Positions 45,524 to 57,137 of a DNA stretch of 64,000 bases are shown here, piece after piece; the first letter of the stretch is position 1; each line of letters begins with the position of its first letter. Origin of the DNA: Xylaria sp. FL1777 (taxonomy: Eukaryota > Ascomycota > Sordariomycetes > Xylariales > Xylariaceae). The stretch spans positions 62,001-126,000 of the forward strand of contig MU400592.1 in NCBI GenBank assembly GCA_022578965.1. Direction: 5' to 3'. The position numbers and the translations under genes are program-made. A model generated the notes under the pieces. The model made no database searches, had not been told where the DNA came from, and was given only the letters and a program-made list of their open reading frames with translations.

Positions 45524-47202
45524 TTACACGTGTATACTAATGACGGTAACAGTCGCAGACGGCGTAGCCGCCGCGAAGTTCGTAATGGGCGTCGCGAGGC
45601 TCTGCAGCGTGATAGGGTACGCGCTGCGCCTCGCGTGCGCGCGGGCGACGACAGCGAAAGAACTCGGTCCTCCGACTCCGCCGGCGCCGGCGCCGCCCTG
45701 AGACGAAATACCCTGCGGCGGCAAACCGTGCGAGGGAGCGAGCGTGGTGGGCTTCGGCCGCGAGGACGCAGGAGGTTGAAATGACGGGCTCGAGGCAGGT
45801 GTAGGGGTGGCACTAGCCGAATGCCTCGTAGGACTCTTACTAGCAGACTTGGGCTTGGAGGTCGTAGGACTGTGGGATTTGGTTGAGGTTTTGGGCGTCG
45901 TGGTGGTGGTGCTGTTGGTGCCGGCAGGCTTCAGACAAGTGCTGGTCGAGGCCACGAAGAGCGTCGTCGAGGCCGTGGGGTTGAAGTCGCCGAGATTGAT
46001 CCCCGCCAGGTCCGCGCCGATGTCGACGAACACGCCAGCGTTGATGTTGAGCTCCGCCGACACGGGGACTGCGCAGGTCTTGGACGGAAAGGACGCGGAT
46101 TCTTGGAGGATCACCTCGGGGATCGAGATGGATGCGCCCGCTAGCGCTTTTGCTTCGATGACCTCGAGGTCCGGGAGCATCACGCCCGCTTGCACTTTAA
46201 GTTGTAAGGCTGCCGTTATGCCGGCTGGTAAGTTGACTGTGATGGGTAGCAAAGAGGCTGATGCGCCGTTGCTTTAAGGGGTTGGTTAGCAGCACTTATA
46301 TTTATCGAAATATTGTTGAACACGGTACTTAAAGGAAAAGTCGTGTGATAGTGATGAGAAATGCTTACAATTTAGCAACATTCGGCTTCGACTCGTCAAA
46401 TGGGATGATCAACGATGAGCCATCGGGAATAGTAACCTTGAACCCTCCCTCCGTCTCGACCTTGCCAGTGACTTTCAAGACGAGGTCCACGGAAAACACA
46501 ACACCAAGTTGGAACCCCGGGCCCTATTAACCACAATTCTAGGTTAGTTGAGATTCTTAATCGACACAACGCCCTCCTTAATAACCAAGGACTAAGCATG
46601 GCTTACAGCAACTCCAATCGGACTCTCTGTCTTCAGCAGCGGTACCGAAAAGTCACTAGATGCGGCCGCCGTGAGATCTAGGTCAATAGTTGCGCCGACC
46701 CCGTTGAACGTGAGGCCTAGCGTAGAGTTGTCGAGTATGTCACCGGGGTGTGAGATGTCGATGTCGCTTATATCCGGCAGCATGGCGGAGGCTATAACCT
46801 CACCTGTCGTACTACACTCGATACATTTCACGGTTAACTGCGCGCCGTGGAAGTTTCTGGTTTAGAAGGCAATTAGTTATTTTGTTTCTACCTACGAGAG
46901 ATGAGAGATTATGGCTAGATGTCAAGGATATTGTACAGCTTCCGGGGGGTTGATGAAGTGAGAGGATGGACAGGTAACCTCTGGAACGTAACATACCCGT
47001 TAGACAGCACTTTATTAGCAGCATTGAAGTTTAGAGGAAAGCGTGCATCATGAGTGCTTCGTTTGAGGACATCCGACTGGACTGCATCAAAAAGATCCGT
47101 GAATTGCAGATTACGACTCCGTGGGAGCTCTGGTAGGTCATAAAGTGCTCTTGCGCCCCAGAGCACAGAAAAGAACGTGAGAAACCCTGTTTGAACACGC
47201 AT
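45524..47202 (-). CDS. Secreted or cell-wall protein with Ser/Thr-rich tail, four exons
   Basis: Exons are 47202-46997, 46856-46607, 46523-46369 and 46271-45524, giving 452 aa. Introns are 140, 83 and 97 nt, with GTATGT or GTAAGC donors; all junction phases agree (SNG-NFHGAQLTVKCIEC; PIGVA-GPGFQLGVV; AKL/F-NGASASLLPI). Residues 1-20 form a signal peptide (MRVQTGFLTFFSVLWGARAL). The middle has a CxxC pair (KCIEC), then alternating beta-type segments (ATIDLDLTAAASSDFSVPLL; VFSVDLVLKVTGKVETEGGF) like the fungal secreted/GPI-anchored families annotated with DUF7029/DUF7223-type domains. That assignment is from memory. The last about 120 residues are a Thr/Ser/Pro-rich, probably O-glycosylated stalk. 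A clear GPI signal is not obvious, so the 3' end may be mis-modelled. Likely surface or wall protein. Confidence 0.75.
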
Positions 47203-48645
47203 CGCAACACTGGTATCTTTAACTTATAAGAGATAATGAGATAAAGGAATGAATGGAAGTTGGTGTCTCGAAAATGAACGAAAGTTATGAACCAATGCCA
47301 AGGTGAGTCCCCAGAATCTACGTGACGATGTGCTCTCGTTGTCGTAATATAGTATCTGGATAGACATCCTGTTTCAACCTAATAATATCATCAGCATGCA
47401 GACGATCTCTCCTGAACGCCCCAGAATTGTGATAGTCCAGATGGCTGCATTTCCCTTGACAGCTAGGCCCCTTGAAGGATCTGGCTGTGCTTCTCCCAGC
47501 ATGTCTCGAGAATCGAATCCTTTCGGCAAGCGAACGCCTACGCCGAAGGCGGGAGAGGTATACCTATATACTGCGTAGTGCCGTTTTGTAGAGATGTTTG
47601 ATAATCGTGCAGACATTCTTAACTATGTCTTCACTGCTTTCGTTCTAGAGAATTTCAAGGGGCTGTCCAGGTTGGGTGGTATCTTATGTGAGGCTATACA
47701 AAGCATCATGTTCGTGCGTTGGGGCTGTTCTGCCAAATAACCACAAAATGTAGGTATACGTATAGAGTAAAAATACTACTCTAGAGGACATTATGTTCCG
47801 CGCTCTCTAGAAGAATAGCAACACTACCTATACCGATATTCAAAAACATACGAAATGGCCACGGCAGATTGCAGTGGCGCACTGCTGAATAGGCGAATAT
47901 CACCGGAGATCGAGGCGCAGATGGGAAATAAACACAAGGGCTACAGGGCTTCCGTTGTATTTTCTGTTCCAGAAACCAAGGCGAAATCTACGTCGCACCG
48001 CTTATGGAGTACCTTACAACTACCCACCTATTTAAACCGATCCCCATACATGTCACACCTAACATTAGAAGCCCAGAAACCCTGTGAGTCTTAAATCTGT
48101 AACCGGCTGAGGGGCCCCCCTGGTAACCACATGTAAATAAAATAAGGCTGGCTATATAACGATATCGTTCGCTGCCGAGAGCTGAAAAAACCGCATGGAG
48201 CTTCATCTTCGGTGCGCGGTGAGATAATCCAAGATAGGAATTGCTAACGCTACACAATGCTGCTGGCAATTCACAATTAAACGGGCCGACATCATCAAGG
48301 TTGATTGGTATGGCTGTCGTAGTGACTTCATTTTATACAACCTACTTGCTATTGGAAATGATAGCTTATCATATCAAGGTCTACGGCCCTCTCCAAGCTA
48401 CCTGAGAATGATTCTACTCGTAAAAACTATTAGCGTTGTTCATAGGGTTGTAAATTCAAGCTCTATTGTATCGTCAATTGCACGACGGCCATGGTCTCTA
48501 TCTATAAACCCATACCGCTACTCCTGGAAGATACCTTACCTCCATTCCGCTTTGATACACTGACGTTCAGTCGCCAGAAAATATTACAAATGAGAAGCGA
48601 CATACTTGTTGTATAATACAAGTCATTCATGAGAGGCGCCTGTTT
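47203..48645. other. Intergenic, no gene seen
   Basis: About 1.4 kb between the secreted-protein gene start and the LETM1 stop codon. Short open frames on both strands have no recognisable features. Confidence 0.6.
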
Positions 48646-50322
48646 TTAGCCCTCCGTCTTTTTTGCCTCTATCTTCGCAGGAGACTCGGGCTGATTTTGC
48701 TTTGCTTGGACTTGGTCCGCCTCTGCATCTACAGCCTCGCCCACTACTTCTTTGTCAAGGCCTTGCTCTGAAGCGGCGTGCTGGCGGTCTTCTTTTTCAT
48801 CGATGTTGTCTACATCTTTAGGTGTGGCGAACCCGGTGTCTTGGCTTTCCTGCTCTTGTTCGTTCTCTTCCTCAATGAGTTCCTGCTGCTCCTTGAGAAC
48901 ATCGAGACGTTGTTTGTTAGTTGCAGCGCCTTCGGCATTATGTACCTCGAGTTCAATTTCGTGGTAGAGCTCCTCAGGAATAGATGAGAGTACACCAGTC
49001 AGAGCTTCAATTTGGCTGTGAAAGCCACTTTCTTCGGCCTTCTGGCCGTACATATAGGCGTTACTCAAAACCAGAAGCGTAGAAGGCACTCCATGTTTCA
49101 ACCGCAAGTCAAGCCAGGACTGAAGATCATCTCGTAGCCTGCTTGGGGAAACAGTGTGTGTCTTGATACCACGACTGGCACATGCTGTCTGCAGCTCCAA
49201 CACATTGAGACTGTCAACGCCCTCGAAGCTGATGGCCCTGTCGTCTCTCTTGATTTGCCGCATCCGGTGACGGACTTGATACCTGAGCATAGTGTCTGTG
49301 CCAAAAGTGTTGAGATTTAGGTATCGGCACATAGATACCAGCTGTGGCCTCGAAAGATTATCAAGAGTGAGGTCATCTTTGAAAGCCTTACAAACTTTAA
49401 TGACATCATCTGTGCTAGGTTTCTCTCCAGTCGCCCGCAATTTTCTGAAGAATATAGCGAACTCTTCTTTTTGTGTCGTGGCAGGAGACAATGGCAAGCC
49501 GGTCTCCTTCATGGTCTCACGTAGGAATGAGCTGACCTCCTTGCGGGTAGCTCTGAGAGTCGCAGCCTTTTTGTCCTTGGACTGTTGACCTTCGTATGTA
49601 CTCGGTAGTAAGTTAGGGAAGAGCTTGAGAGCAACAGGTAGGAGAGCCTCGGCAAAAGGGACGATGATGAAAACGGAGAAAGGAACAAGACGGCCAAGAT
49701 CCTGGACTGTCCGCCGAAGTTGCCGGTTCTCCCGTCGAGTCAATTCGTAGCCAGCGGCCATCTTCAGGGCCAACCGGCTGCTGATTTTGATCTCGGTAGC
49801 TAGCAGTTTTGTGCCATCCCAGTAATGCTGGATCTCGTGTTTTATCCGTTGACCAATAGTCAACTTCTTTTCCTGCTTCTCCTCCTTGTCCTCCCTCTTC
49901 TCGACATCTTGGTCTTTCCTTGTGGCCAGATCGGTCAAAGACTTAGGCTCGGCAGAGGGCTCACTCAGGGAGACCTCAACAGGCTGTGCAGTAGTCACAG
50001 CAGCGGTTCCTGCGGCTGCCGGCGTCTGCGCCCGTGTGTCTTTTGTAGTTGTGGCTGGCGACGCTTGCTTGGGCAGCGGCTTCTTGGCTTCCTCGGCGTT
50101 GAATCCGGGAGGGGGACCGCCGTGCCCGCCAACTGAATGTTGCTCGGTTGCTATGGTCCGCAGCGGGATCAGGAGGGCGCGCGTAGGCAGATCGAGAGGC
50201 AAGTGTCGGGTTTGGCGTCCGAGGTATGAGGCGGGAAGGCCGAGTCCGGGTCTGGTCGCAATCCTGCCCGCAAAGGGGTTCACTATCACGGCCCGTTGGG
50301 CAGCCCTGGCGGAAGCGCTCAT
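48646..50322 (-). CDS. mdm38: LETM1/Mdm38-family mitochondrial inner-membrane protein
   Basis: Single-exon gene of 558 aa. The N-terminus is a mitochondrial targeting sequence, rich in Arg/Ala with no acidic residue in the first 40 (MSASARAAQRAVIVNPFAGR). After a low-complexity region, residues 155-210 hold the conserved stretch IKHEIQHYWDGTKLL. A single membrane helix, about 211-233, carries the family's Pro motif (LVPFSVFIIVPFAEALLP) followed by LKLFPNLLPSTYEG. The ribosome-binding-like domain follows (LSRPQLVSMCRYLNLNTFG; LRLKHGVPSTLLVLSNAYM). The C-terminus is a Glu/Gln-rich coiled coil. Family members sustain mitochondrial K+/H+ exchange and volume and help insert mitochondrially made proteins. 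Length is normal and nothing key is missing. A GATTGATT run and GAAT/GGAT microsatellites lie just upstream. Confidence 0.95.
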   Translation of the reverse strand: MSASARAAQRAVIVNPFAGRIATRPGLGLPASYLGRQTRHLPLDLPTRALLIPLRTIATEQHSVGGHGGPPPGFNAEEAKKPLPKQASPATTTKDTRAQTPAAAGTAAVTTAQPVEVSLSEPSAEPKSLTDLATRKDQDVEKREDKEEKQEKKLTIGQRIKHEIQHYWDGTKLLATEIKISSRLALKMAAGYELTRRENRQLRRTVQDLGRLVPFSVFIIVPFAEALLPVALKLFPNLLPSTYEGQQSKDKKAATLRATRKEVSSFLRETMKETGLPLSPATTQKEEFAIFFRKLRATGEKPSTDDVIKVCKAFKDDLTLDNLSRPQLVSMCRYLNLNTFGTDTMLRYQVRHRMRQIKRDDRAISFEGVDSLNVLELQTACASRGIKTHTVSPSRLRDDLQSWLDLRLKHGVPSTLLVLSNAYMYGQKAEESGFHSQIEALTGVLSSIPEELYHEIELEVHNAEGAATNKQRLDVLKEQQELIEEENEQEQESQDTGFATPKDVDNIDEKEDRQHAASEQGLDKEVVGEAVDAEADQVQAKQNQPESPAKIEAKKTEG

Positions 50323-51103
50323 CCTAAGGGAGGCGCTGGCAAATGATTGATTGGATGGTACAGTAAGAGATGTACAGAAGTGATCGAACAGTATCAGAGT
50401 AGGAATTGGGATGAATGAATGAATGGATGGATGTTGTTTCGGAGAGAACTGGGTGGGAGGAAGTATTGGTCTGGTCTGACTTTGGACGAGATTCGGGTAG
50501 CCTAGCCTGTTAGTGAGAAACCCCCCCAGTATCTTTATTTTCGCCGCTACTGGCTGACTCGCTCTGGTCTGGAATGACCGATAATTCCGACCGAGCTGGA
50601 ATCTCTGTCACGTGGTTTCCACTTGTTCCGGCAGTTATAATTGGACTTGGCTACCTTACTGAGACACGATTTGTTGGCCAGTTGGGTTAGAGCAGGGCTG
50701 CGCAGCTGGTGTCAGCTGGGTAGCATTCAGATACTTACCTAAGTAAGTATCTAACCTGTATCCTGTGCCTACTTACCTAGTTAGGTACTGTCTACGAGAC
50801 AGCCTATATATCAATAGTAGTTGTATAAACGACGTGCGAAATACTATAACAAAAAACTATTATGAGAAGTACCTAGGAGTTGCTTGTCTATGATGCTGTT
50901 TGGGTATCTATTTCCAAAACAAGTGGCCAATGTATTTCAGGTCTGTGGCTACGCCCCAATAATGCCCTCTATATGCAAAATGCCTTGATCCCATGAAGCA
51001 TTAACCAGCGACGGCGAGGAAGAAGAGAGAGAACGGGGTAAAGAAACAAAAACCTTCCAATGGTAAGGTAAAGTGAGTAGTACATGATATAAATGCTCGC
51101 TTA
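50323..51103. other. Intergenic, LETM1 promoter and Stb6 3' flank
   Basis: Contains ATTGATTG at about 50,344, a GAAT/GGAT microsatellite, and TACCTAAGTAAGTATC/TACTTACCTAGTTAGGTA motifs at about 50,735-50,788. No gene seen. Confidence 0.6.
50411..50433. repeat. (GAAT)n-(GGAT)n microsatellite
   Basis: Three GAAT units merge into GGAT units about 90-110 bp upstream of the LETM1 start codon. Confidence 0.85.
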
Positions 51104-53856
51104 TTATGGTGGGCGTGGCCTCGTGATGTTTGGACCCGTCCCTATACCAGTCAATGTTCTCACAGCCCAGTGCAGCCAGCTCTCCGTCTCTAGCTGGGCT
51201 TTCAGTTCATCAGCTCTCTGTTCCACCTCTTCTACCTGAATTTCGAATTGTGCAGCACTGTCCTCTACCTCTTGCACCCGCGACAGCAGCGCTGTTATCT
51301 CATACTCTAGCTTGGCTGCTTCCCCTTCAATTCGATTGATACCCTCAGAGAGATGCTCTTTATGGTCTACGAGTATGCCCTGATAATCATGACGCGCTCT
51401 TTGATAGAGAGCAGAAGATTCGTGGTATGTGATTTGTAGCTCATCCAGTTGGCGTGAGAATACTTCGCTAGTCGTCTGAATAGCTCGAATCTTACGCTTG
51501 GCCCAGGGCTCAACGTTGTTTTCAATATAGGTAACGTTCATATATAAAGCCCGTGCGACCTCAAGGAGACGCATCTGATTCTTTTCGTTCATGTTGCAAC
51601 CAAAAGCTTCCACATCGGCAAAATCTACAACTTCCTCCCACTTGAGAACGGCTTCTTCGGCGTGACCAAAGGATAATCTTCGAGGCCAACGGGATTCGGC
51701 CAGCGAGGGACCCGGGTACGGTTGAGTGCCAGCAATGCTGTGTCGGCGGCGTAGACTCAATAATGATGTAGTGGAATGAGATAATACTGCTTGAGATGTA
51801 TCTTCGATCTCAACCTCGCTCATACGCTCGCCTGCAACGCACCCGGAAACAGACGGGTCTGCTGTGGTAAGATTATCCTGAACTTGGACTATGGAAACTT
51901 GTTTCTTATCATGAGAAGCTAACTTCTGAGCAGCGTCGTTGATTCGAGTAGGCCGTCGTAACTCGCTAGTGGAAGTCTCGTCCGCGACTACTGTACTAGC
52001 TGGAGCCACAGGGGTAGGTAATTCCTTCGATTTTCTGACTGCATTCGAATACTCTTCTGGTTTATTCTTCCAGGTGAAGGCTTTATTGAGTTGTGCCGAA
52101 CCGGGGAGCTGTGCTGGGCTACTGACAAGGCCTGCCGATGTACTGGACAGGAAGGAATGTTGGGAACTATTCAAGGGGAAATCGGAAGACTCGTCCTTTG
52201 ACGCTCGACTTATGTGTCCTCGCAACCCACTGCCGCTTGTCATGGCATCCTTGATTCGACCAAGACCCGATCGGGCATCACGGGCAACACTCTTGAACAT
52301 CCCTCGGCGGATTGCGTCTTTCTCTATCGGGCTATCGGTAACGCTGGCCGCAGAGCCAGGAGCAGGTGCTGAGTATATCGCTGGGGAATCTTCTCTTCGA
52401 CGTTGGTCAGCGTCGTCTTCAAAAGATGCCCTGAGGTCATCTTTGCCAAGTAAGATCATGTCAGGTCCCGATTTCTCGTGGTCGAAGGCCGGTGTACGCT
52501 TAGACTTTCCATGCCAGAGCCATTTTGCGCGCTCACCGGTGACTAGACCAATAAAACGATCAAGATTGGTCGTCTCAATATCACCAATGCCGCCCTTGTC
52601 ACGACTGCCGACCATTCCCAAGACGATCTCACCTCGCTTGCCACCTATATCGGTGACTGTTGACTTGACTGCTTTCTGTACGCCCCACCCTTCACCCGCT
52701 GCTGCCTTGGCAGTAGAAGCATGTAGTTTCCGCATGGTTTGCCGGTCGAGCCGTCGTGTTCTTTCGAGCTTGTGGTATTTCTGAAAATGAGATATGCCTC
52801 GTTCCGTTGAGTCTATTTCGAAGACGTCTTTGGAGACTGGTGCACCCGAATAACTCAACCTATTCCTCGCTCCTCCTAACAGGCCCAATAACGCCGCTAC
52901 GGTTGTGGGACCGAGTATGCCGTCTGTAGGTTCTACGTTGAAATACTCAACTCCAAACTCCGTCCACCAATCACCAACAGAAGTTTCCGTCACATCACAG
53001 AGCAAACCGTCGATATAAACTTGGTCAAGCTTGCCAAATAGATATAGGGCCACTTGACAAAACTTGACCAGCTCAATGACAGCATCTTCTGTTGAGACCT
53101 TGTCGCTTGTTTTGTAGAGTTGGCGAAACTTTGCTTTAGCGGCAGGTATGGGCTCCGACAGCGCTATACCGGACCGCCCCGAGCACCCTAATCTCTTGAG
53201 ATTCTCATTAACTATAAAAGTACGCCGCTGGTCCTTGATACTTCCACCAGGTACGGAGATGACAGTCAGAGCCGAGGGGAAGCTACTAAGATTCGTCACC
53301 ATTAGCTCACCTAAGTCCGTCTCTCGGGGTCGTGCATGATATTGGTGTATGGCTTTGAAATATATGCGGAGGCGTGTTGACCATGCCTTCTCGTCTGCAG
53401 GAACCGATAGCACTCCGACCACAACTCCATGGCCAGCATCTCCGGTATATGTGACAATGACGAGGGTTGGCGACTGGCGGGAGCAAGCCCATTGTTCAAC
53501 TAGGTATAATTCGTATCCCTTAAGCTCCGCTCTCCGCTCGACGACGCTCACGCACTGGTCTTCCTCCAAGTACCTATTGTGCTGGGTATTAGTGTTACCC
53601 TTCCTTGATCATGTAACAATAAGGCATACCTGAATGCAACAGGATCTGGAATGACTACATGACGCCGCTGAGGACCCGGTGTAGCCAGTCGCGCCGAGGC
53701 TGGGGATCGTTTCGAGTCGGAGGGCGTTGCTGGAGTGTCGGCGTGAGCTGAATTGGGGGGATGGCTGTAGAACAAGGCTCTCGCAACTGTGGCGTCCTCG
53801 TCTCCATTTTGCCTGGGTGGTTCATCGTTATACGACGCAAGTTTCCTCAGCGACAT
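51104..53856 (-). CDS. stb6: Stb6/Stb2-like Sin3-binding protein, two exons
   Basis: The spliced protein is 898 aa. Exon 1 is 53856-53630, the intron is 53629-53574 (56 nt, GTATGC donor, CAATAG acceptor), and exon 2 is 53573-51104. Splicing gives VAFRYLEEDQCVSVVERR, so the large downstream frame's first Met is not the start. The N-terminal half contains the stretches I associate with fungal Stb6-type proteins: ELKGYELYLVEQWACSRQ, LGELMVTNLSSFPSALTVI, KRLGCSGRSG, TDGILGPTTVAALLGLL and GEGWGVQKAVKSTV, then KWLWHGKSKR. The middle is disordered and the C-terminal about 150 residues form a long coiled coil. In yeast, Stb2 and Stb6 were described as binding the Sin3 corepressor, so a role in histone-deacetylase-linked transcription is inferred. 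It shares a 1-kb divergent promoter region with the Rmd5 gene. Confidence 0.85.
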
Positions 53857-54875
53857 GGCTTACTCCATGGATGACAGCCAAATCGACGGGTTGAATGGTT
53901 CATGGTGTAATCATGGTGTAGTGAGCATGATGACAAGGTGGGTGGCGTACTGTGAGTAGCGTACACGAGGAGTAAAGTCTTGGCGAGCAGGGTGAAGGGG
54001 CGGATAAGCCGTGGTATCCGTGTTATGGGCTGGCTTGAGGAGCAGCAGAAAATAGGTAGGTTAGATGCTCAGTTGAGAGGGTCATCCAGGTAGCATGTGA
54101 AGGTTGGTTCAGGTAACAACTGCGTAAGCGGCTGTTTGGCAGGAATACCTGCCTACCTACTCCTAGATATACGCATAGAGGATGCACTGTAACAAAGCGA
54201 GACCCCTGAAGGCTGGGGAAGCTGTCTGGGATCCACTTGCTAAGGTAATGCGTCATTGTCCCTCCTCGCTAAAACGGGTAGAGATGGGGAAGCTAGCCTG
54301 AATTTAGGATACTGTCTTACAGTACTACCAACTACCTACCCGCTATCTGTACCACTTGGGTACCTACTTCTAGGTACCCTGATAGGATAGCGCTGCAATG
54401 GAACGGTAGACTCATCAGGTGCCATTATCACCAGTCAGTTGGTGTTGATGACTTGACCAACACAAGTACACATTCTTCGTCCGCATCACCAGGCCTCATT
54501 ATAGCACAAACTCGGTTCCCTCCGCCTCTCTACTAGTTCTCTTTCTTCCTTTATTTACCCAGCCGCCAGAAGAAGGTCGAACGTCTACCGAGCACAGCGA
54601 ATTGGCTTTTAGTAGCTCCGAGCACCGAGCCCGAGACGGCATGTAAACCACGTCTAAACGATCCGACAAGCCGTGGGGCATCCATGTTTTATACAAGCTT
54701 CTAGCCACCACTTGCATGGAGCATCCGAAGACGATAAGGTTCACGCCACTAGTTTCTATTCGCGGCCTTTGCCACTAGGCCTCCCTCTTCCACCGCTTCC
54801 ACGCACGTAAGCCTCCTTAAGCCGAGCTTCGTCCACCTTGCCTCGGAACCTTGTTGTCCATTAGAGCAAGGAGCG
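53857..54875. other. Shared divergent promoter region (Stb6-like / Rmd5)
   Basis: About 1 kb between start codons of two divergent genes. It holds a cluster of TACCTA/GGTACC motifs at about 54,332-54,380 and no credible gene. Confidence 0.6.
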
Positions 54876-56243
54876 ATGTCGTTGCTAGAGCTCCAGAAGG
54901 AGTTGAAGAAATTCAATCAGGCGAGTAAGCTTACGGGGGCCATACAAGATGTGGACCAGCTGATCGACTTGCTCGTGAGCGCAAGGGAAGAAGTTGCCTT
55001 AGGTATTCGGATCTCTCTCGTCCCATGTTACATCTCCCGTACACCTCTGTATTGACACGGCTTTCCAGCAAACGACCCACATGCTACGAGTTTGACTCTC
55101 ACAAAACTGCAAAATCCCGTCAGTGCACAACTAGACGCTATAAACAACTACCTGGGGAGAGTGCACAAGAGCCAGAATGCCTTCCACAGGGCCCTCGGCA
55201 GAGCCCTGAAGGACACCAAGGGGACGCTGCCGACAGATCATGATCCGATGGCCTCACAGACCGCCTTGATCAATCGCGCCATTGCCATGCACTTGTTGCG
55301 AGAGGGCCAATTTGGAGTGGCTTCTACGTTTATAGGAGAAGCCCAGCCGCAGAGCGAAACGTCCCAATCTTCGTCCCAAGCCCGACATCAGCCGCCTTCG
55401 ATAACGATATCACGTCCCGACACGCCTCCCGACGCCATGATAACGGACGCAGACATTCCTTCAGATCTGACGGCATTCCAATCCCAAGCTCTACAAGAGA
55501 AATTCGCCGGCATGTATTCCATCCTGACCTCGCTCAGGCAACGCGACCTTTACCCCGCTATTGGGTGGGCGAGGGCAAACTCGACTGAGCTTGAAGCTCG
55601 AGGGTCCAACTTGGAGTTCGAACTCTGCAAGTTGCAGTTTATATGGTTATTTAAAGGGCCGCTTGTGAATGGCCTGCCCGCTACGATGGACAACGGCGTT
55701 TCAGGGGCCCTCAAATACGCGCGAGAGAACTTCGGGCGCTTCCAGCAGAGGCACCTACGTGAAATCCAACGACTTAGCTGTGCCATGGTATACTCGCCTA
55801 ATCTAGCGGACTCGCCCTACCGCACCATCTTCGACATCTCGCTCGCCTTTGAAGAGGTGGCCTCGTCCTTCACGCGTGAGTTCTGCTCGCTGCTGGGCTT
55901 ATCAGCCGAATCGCCGCTCTACGTGGCTGCGACGGCGGGAGCCCTTGCCCTCCCGAAGCTCGTCAAATACACTGGCATCAACAAGGCCAAGAACACGGAG
56001 TGGACGACGCAGAATGAGCTCGCTTTCGAGACACCTCTCCCCAAGAGTATGCTCTACCACTCCATCTTCGTCTGTCCTGTCAGCAGGGGCCAAACCACCG
56101 ATGCCAACCCACCCATCATCCTGCCGTGCGGCCATGTTCTCGCTCGCGAGAGTCTGCAGAAGCTTGCTAAGGGCATTAGATACAAGTGTCCATACTGTCC
56201 CAGTGAGGGCGTCGTCAAAGACGCCAAGGAAATTATTCTCTAG
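54876..56243 (+). CDS. rmd5: Rmd5/Gid2 E3 ubiquitin ligase subunit of the GID/CTLH complex, two exons
   Basis: The spliced protein is 433 aa. Exon 1 is 54876-55002 (MSLLELQKELKKFNQASKL...), the intron is 55003-55068 (66 nt, GTATTC donor, TTCCAG acceptor), and exon 2 is 55069-56243. The exon 1 start was found by extending upstream of the open frame; the first ATG, in context GCGATGT, is followed by a coiled-coil-like N-terminus. A LisH motif lies around residues 95-125 (ALINRAIAMHLLREGQFGVA), then CTLH (LRQRDLYPAIGWARAN), then the CRA region. A degenerate RING occupies about 378-419: CPVSRGQTTDANPPIILPCGH, then RYKCPYC. This pattern is that of Rmd5 rather than its partner Fyv10/Gid9. The GID complex ubiquitinates gluconeogenic enzymes when glucose returns. 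Confidence 0.93.
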
Positions 56244-57137
56244 ATTGTACGATAGACGTGACATGTTGTTGATCATCAGCTCACCTCGACGGACGAGGCT
56301 CGAATCTGGCTCAACGCGGGTCGTTTTGGTAGTGGATTCATAAAGTCATTCCATTGCTTATCTGTGATATTGGGAGGAAGGCGCTTGGAGCAGGGATCAC
56401 CATCTTTAAAGCGAGAGACTCTACGGGCCTGGGTATTGTGGACGCATGTGTTTTATTCCCCGACCCTTTCAAATACGGTAGGTGGCTTGACGCCTAATCT
56501 AGTGGGCTGGATCATCATAGGTATCATACATATATCAAGTTTGCATCTTTCAATTGTCGGTCTTCAGTATAATCTCGTCTGCTTGAGAAGCACGTAAAGT
56601 AACTACTGTGATGCGCCATGAATTATAACAAATCAGAGGTACGGTTCATTAGATGCAGTATGCAAGCAGTGGTATCTTGAACGATTAGCTATGGAACTAA
56701 AAACAAGGGCCGGAAGCCTCTACAGCATCAAGAATGCGAAAACAAAATCTATCATGGTTACCACTAGCTTCTTCTCTTTGCTCGAATTTGATTCTAAGAG
56801 GCTTCGACTCAATTTCCTCCTGCATTTCTTCCCATTGCCTGAACGGTATCCAGTTTGAGTCGCGTACTGGGGCGACCCAAGTTATATGCTAGTAAAAGAA
56901 AAAAGACGCCTAGCCATCAAAGAGAGGGTTGTGGCTAAAGATCAAGCAGTCGCCAGAACGCCTGATAGAGATAATTGTGAAGGTTGTGGGATGAGATTGT
57001 CTCGATCCTCAATACCGTGGAGCCTCCCACAGCCGGATATCTGAATAAATAGGAGGATGCTAGGAGAATCGTTTCAAATCGTGTCGCTTTTGTACATCTA
57101 TGTCAGACCAGGCCCATTTCTCAGGAAAAAGAATGAT
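56244..57137. other. Intergenic between convergent genes
   Basis: The 3' flanks of the Rmd5 gene and the UPF0658 gene. No additional gene or structured element recognised. Confidence 0.6.
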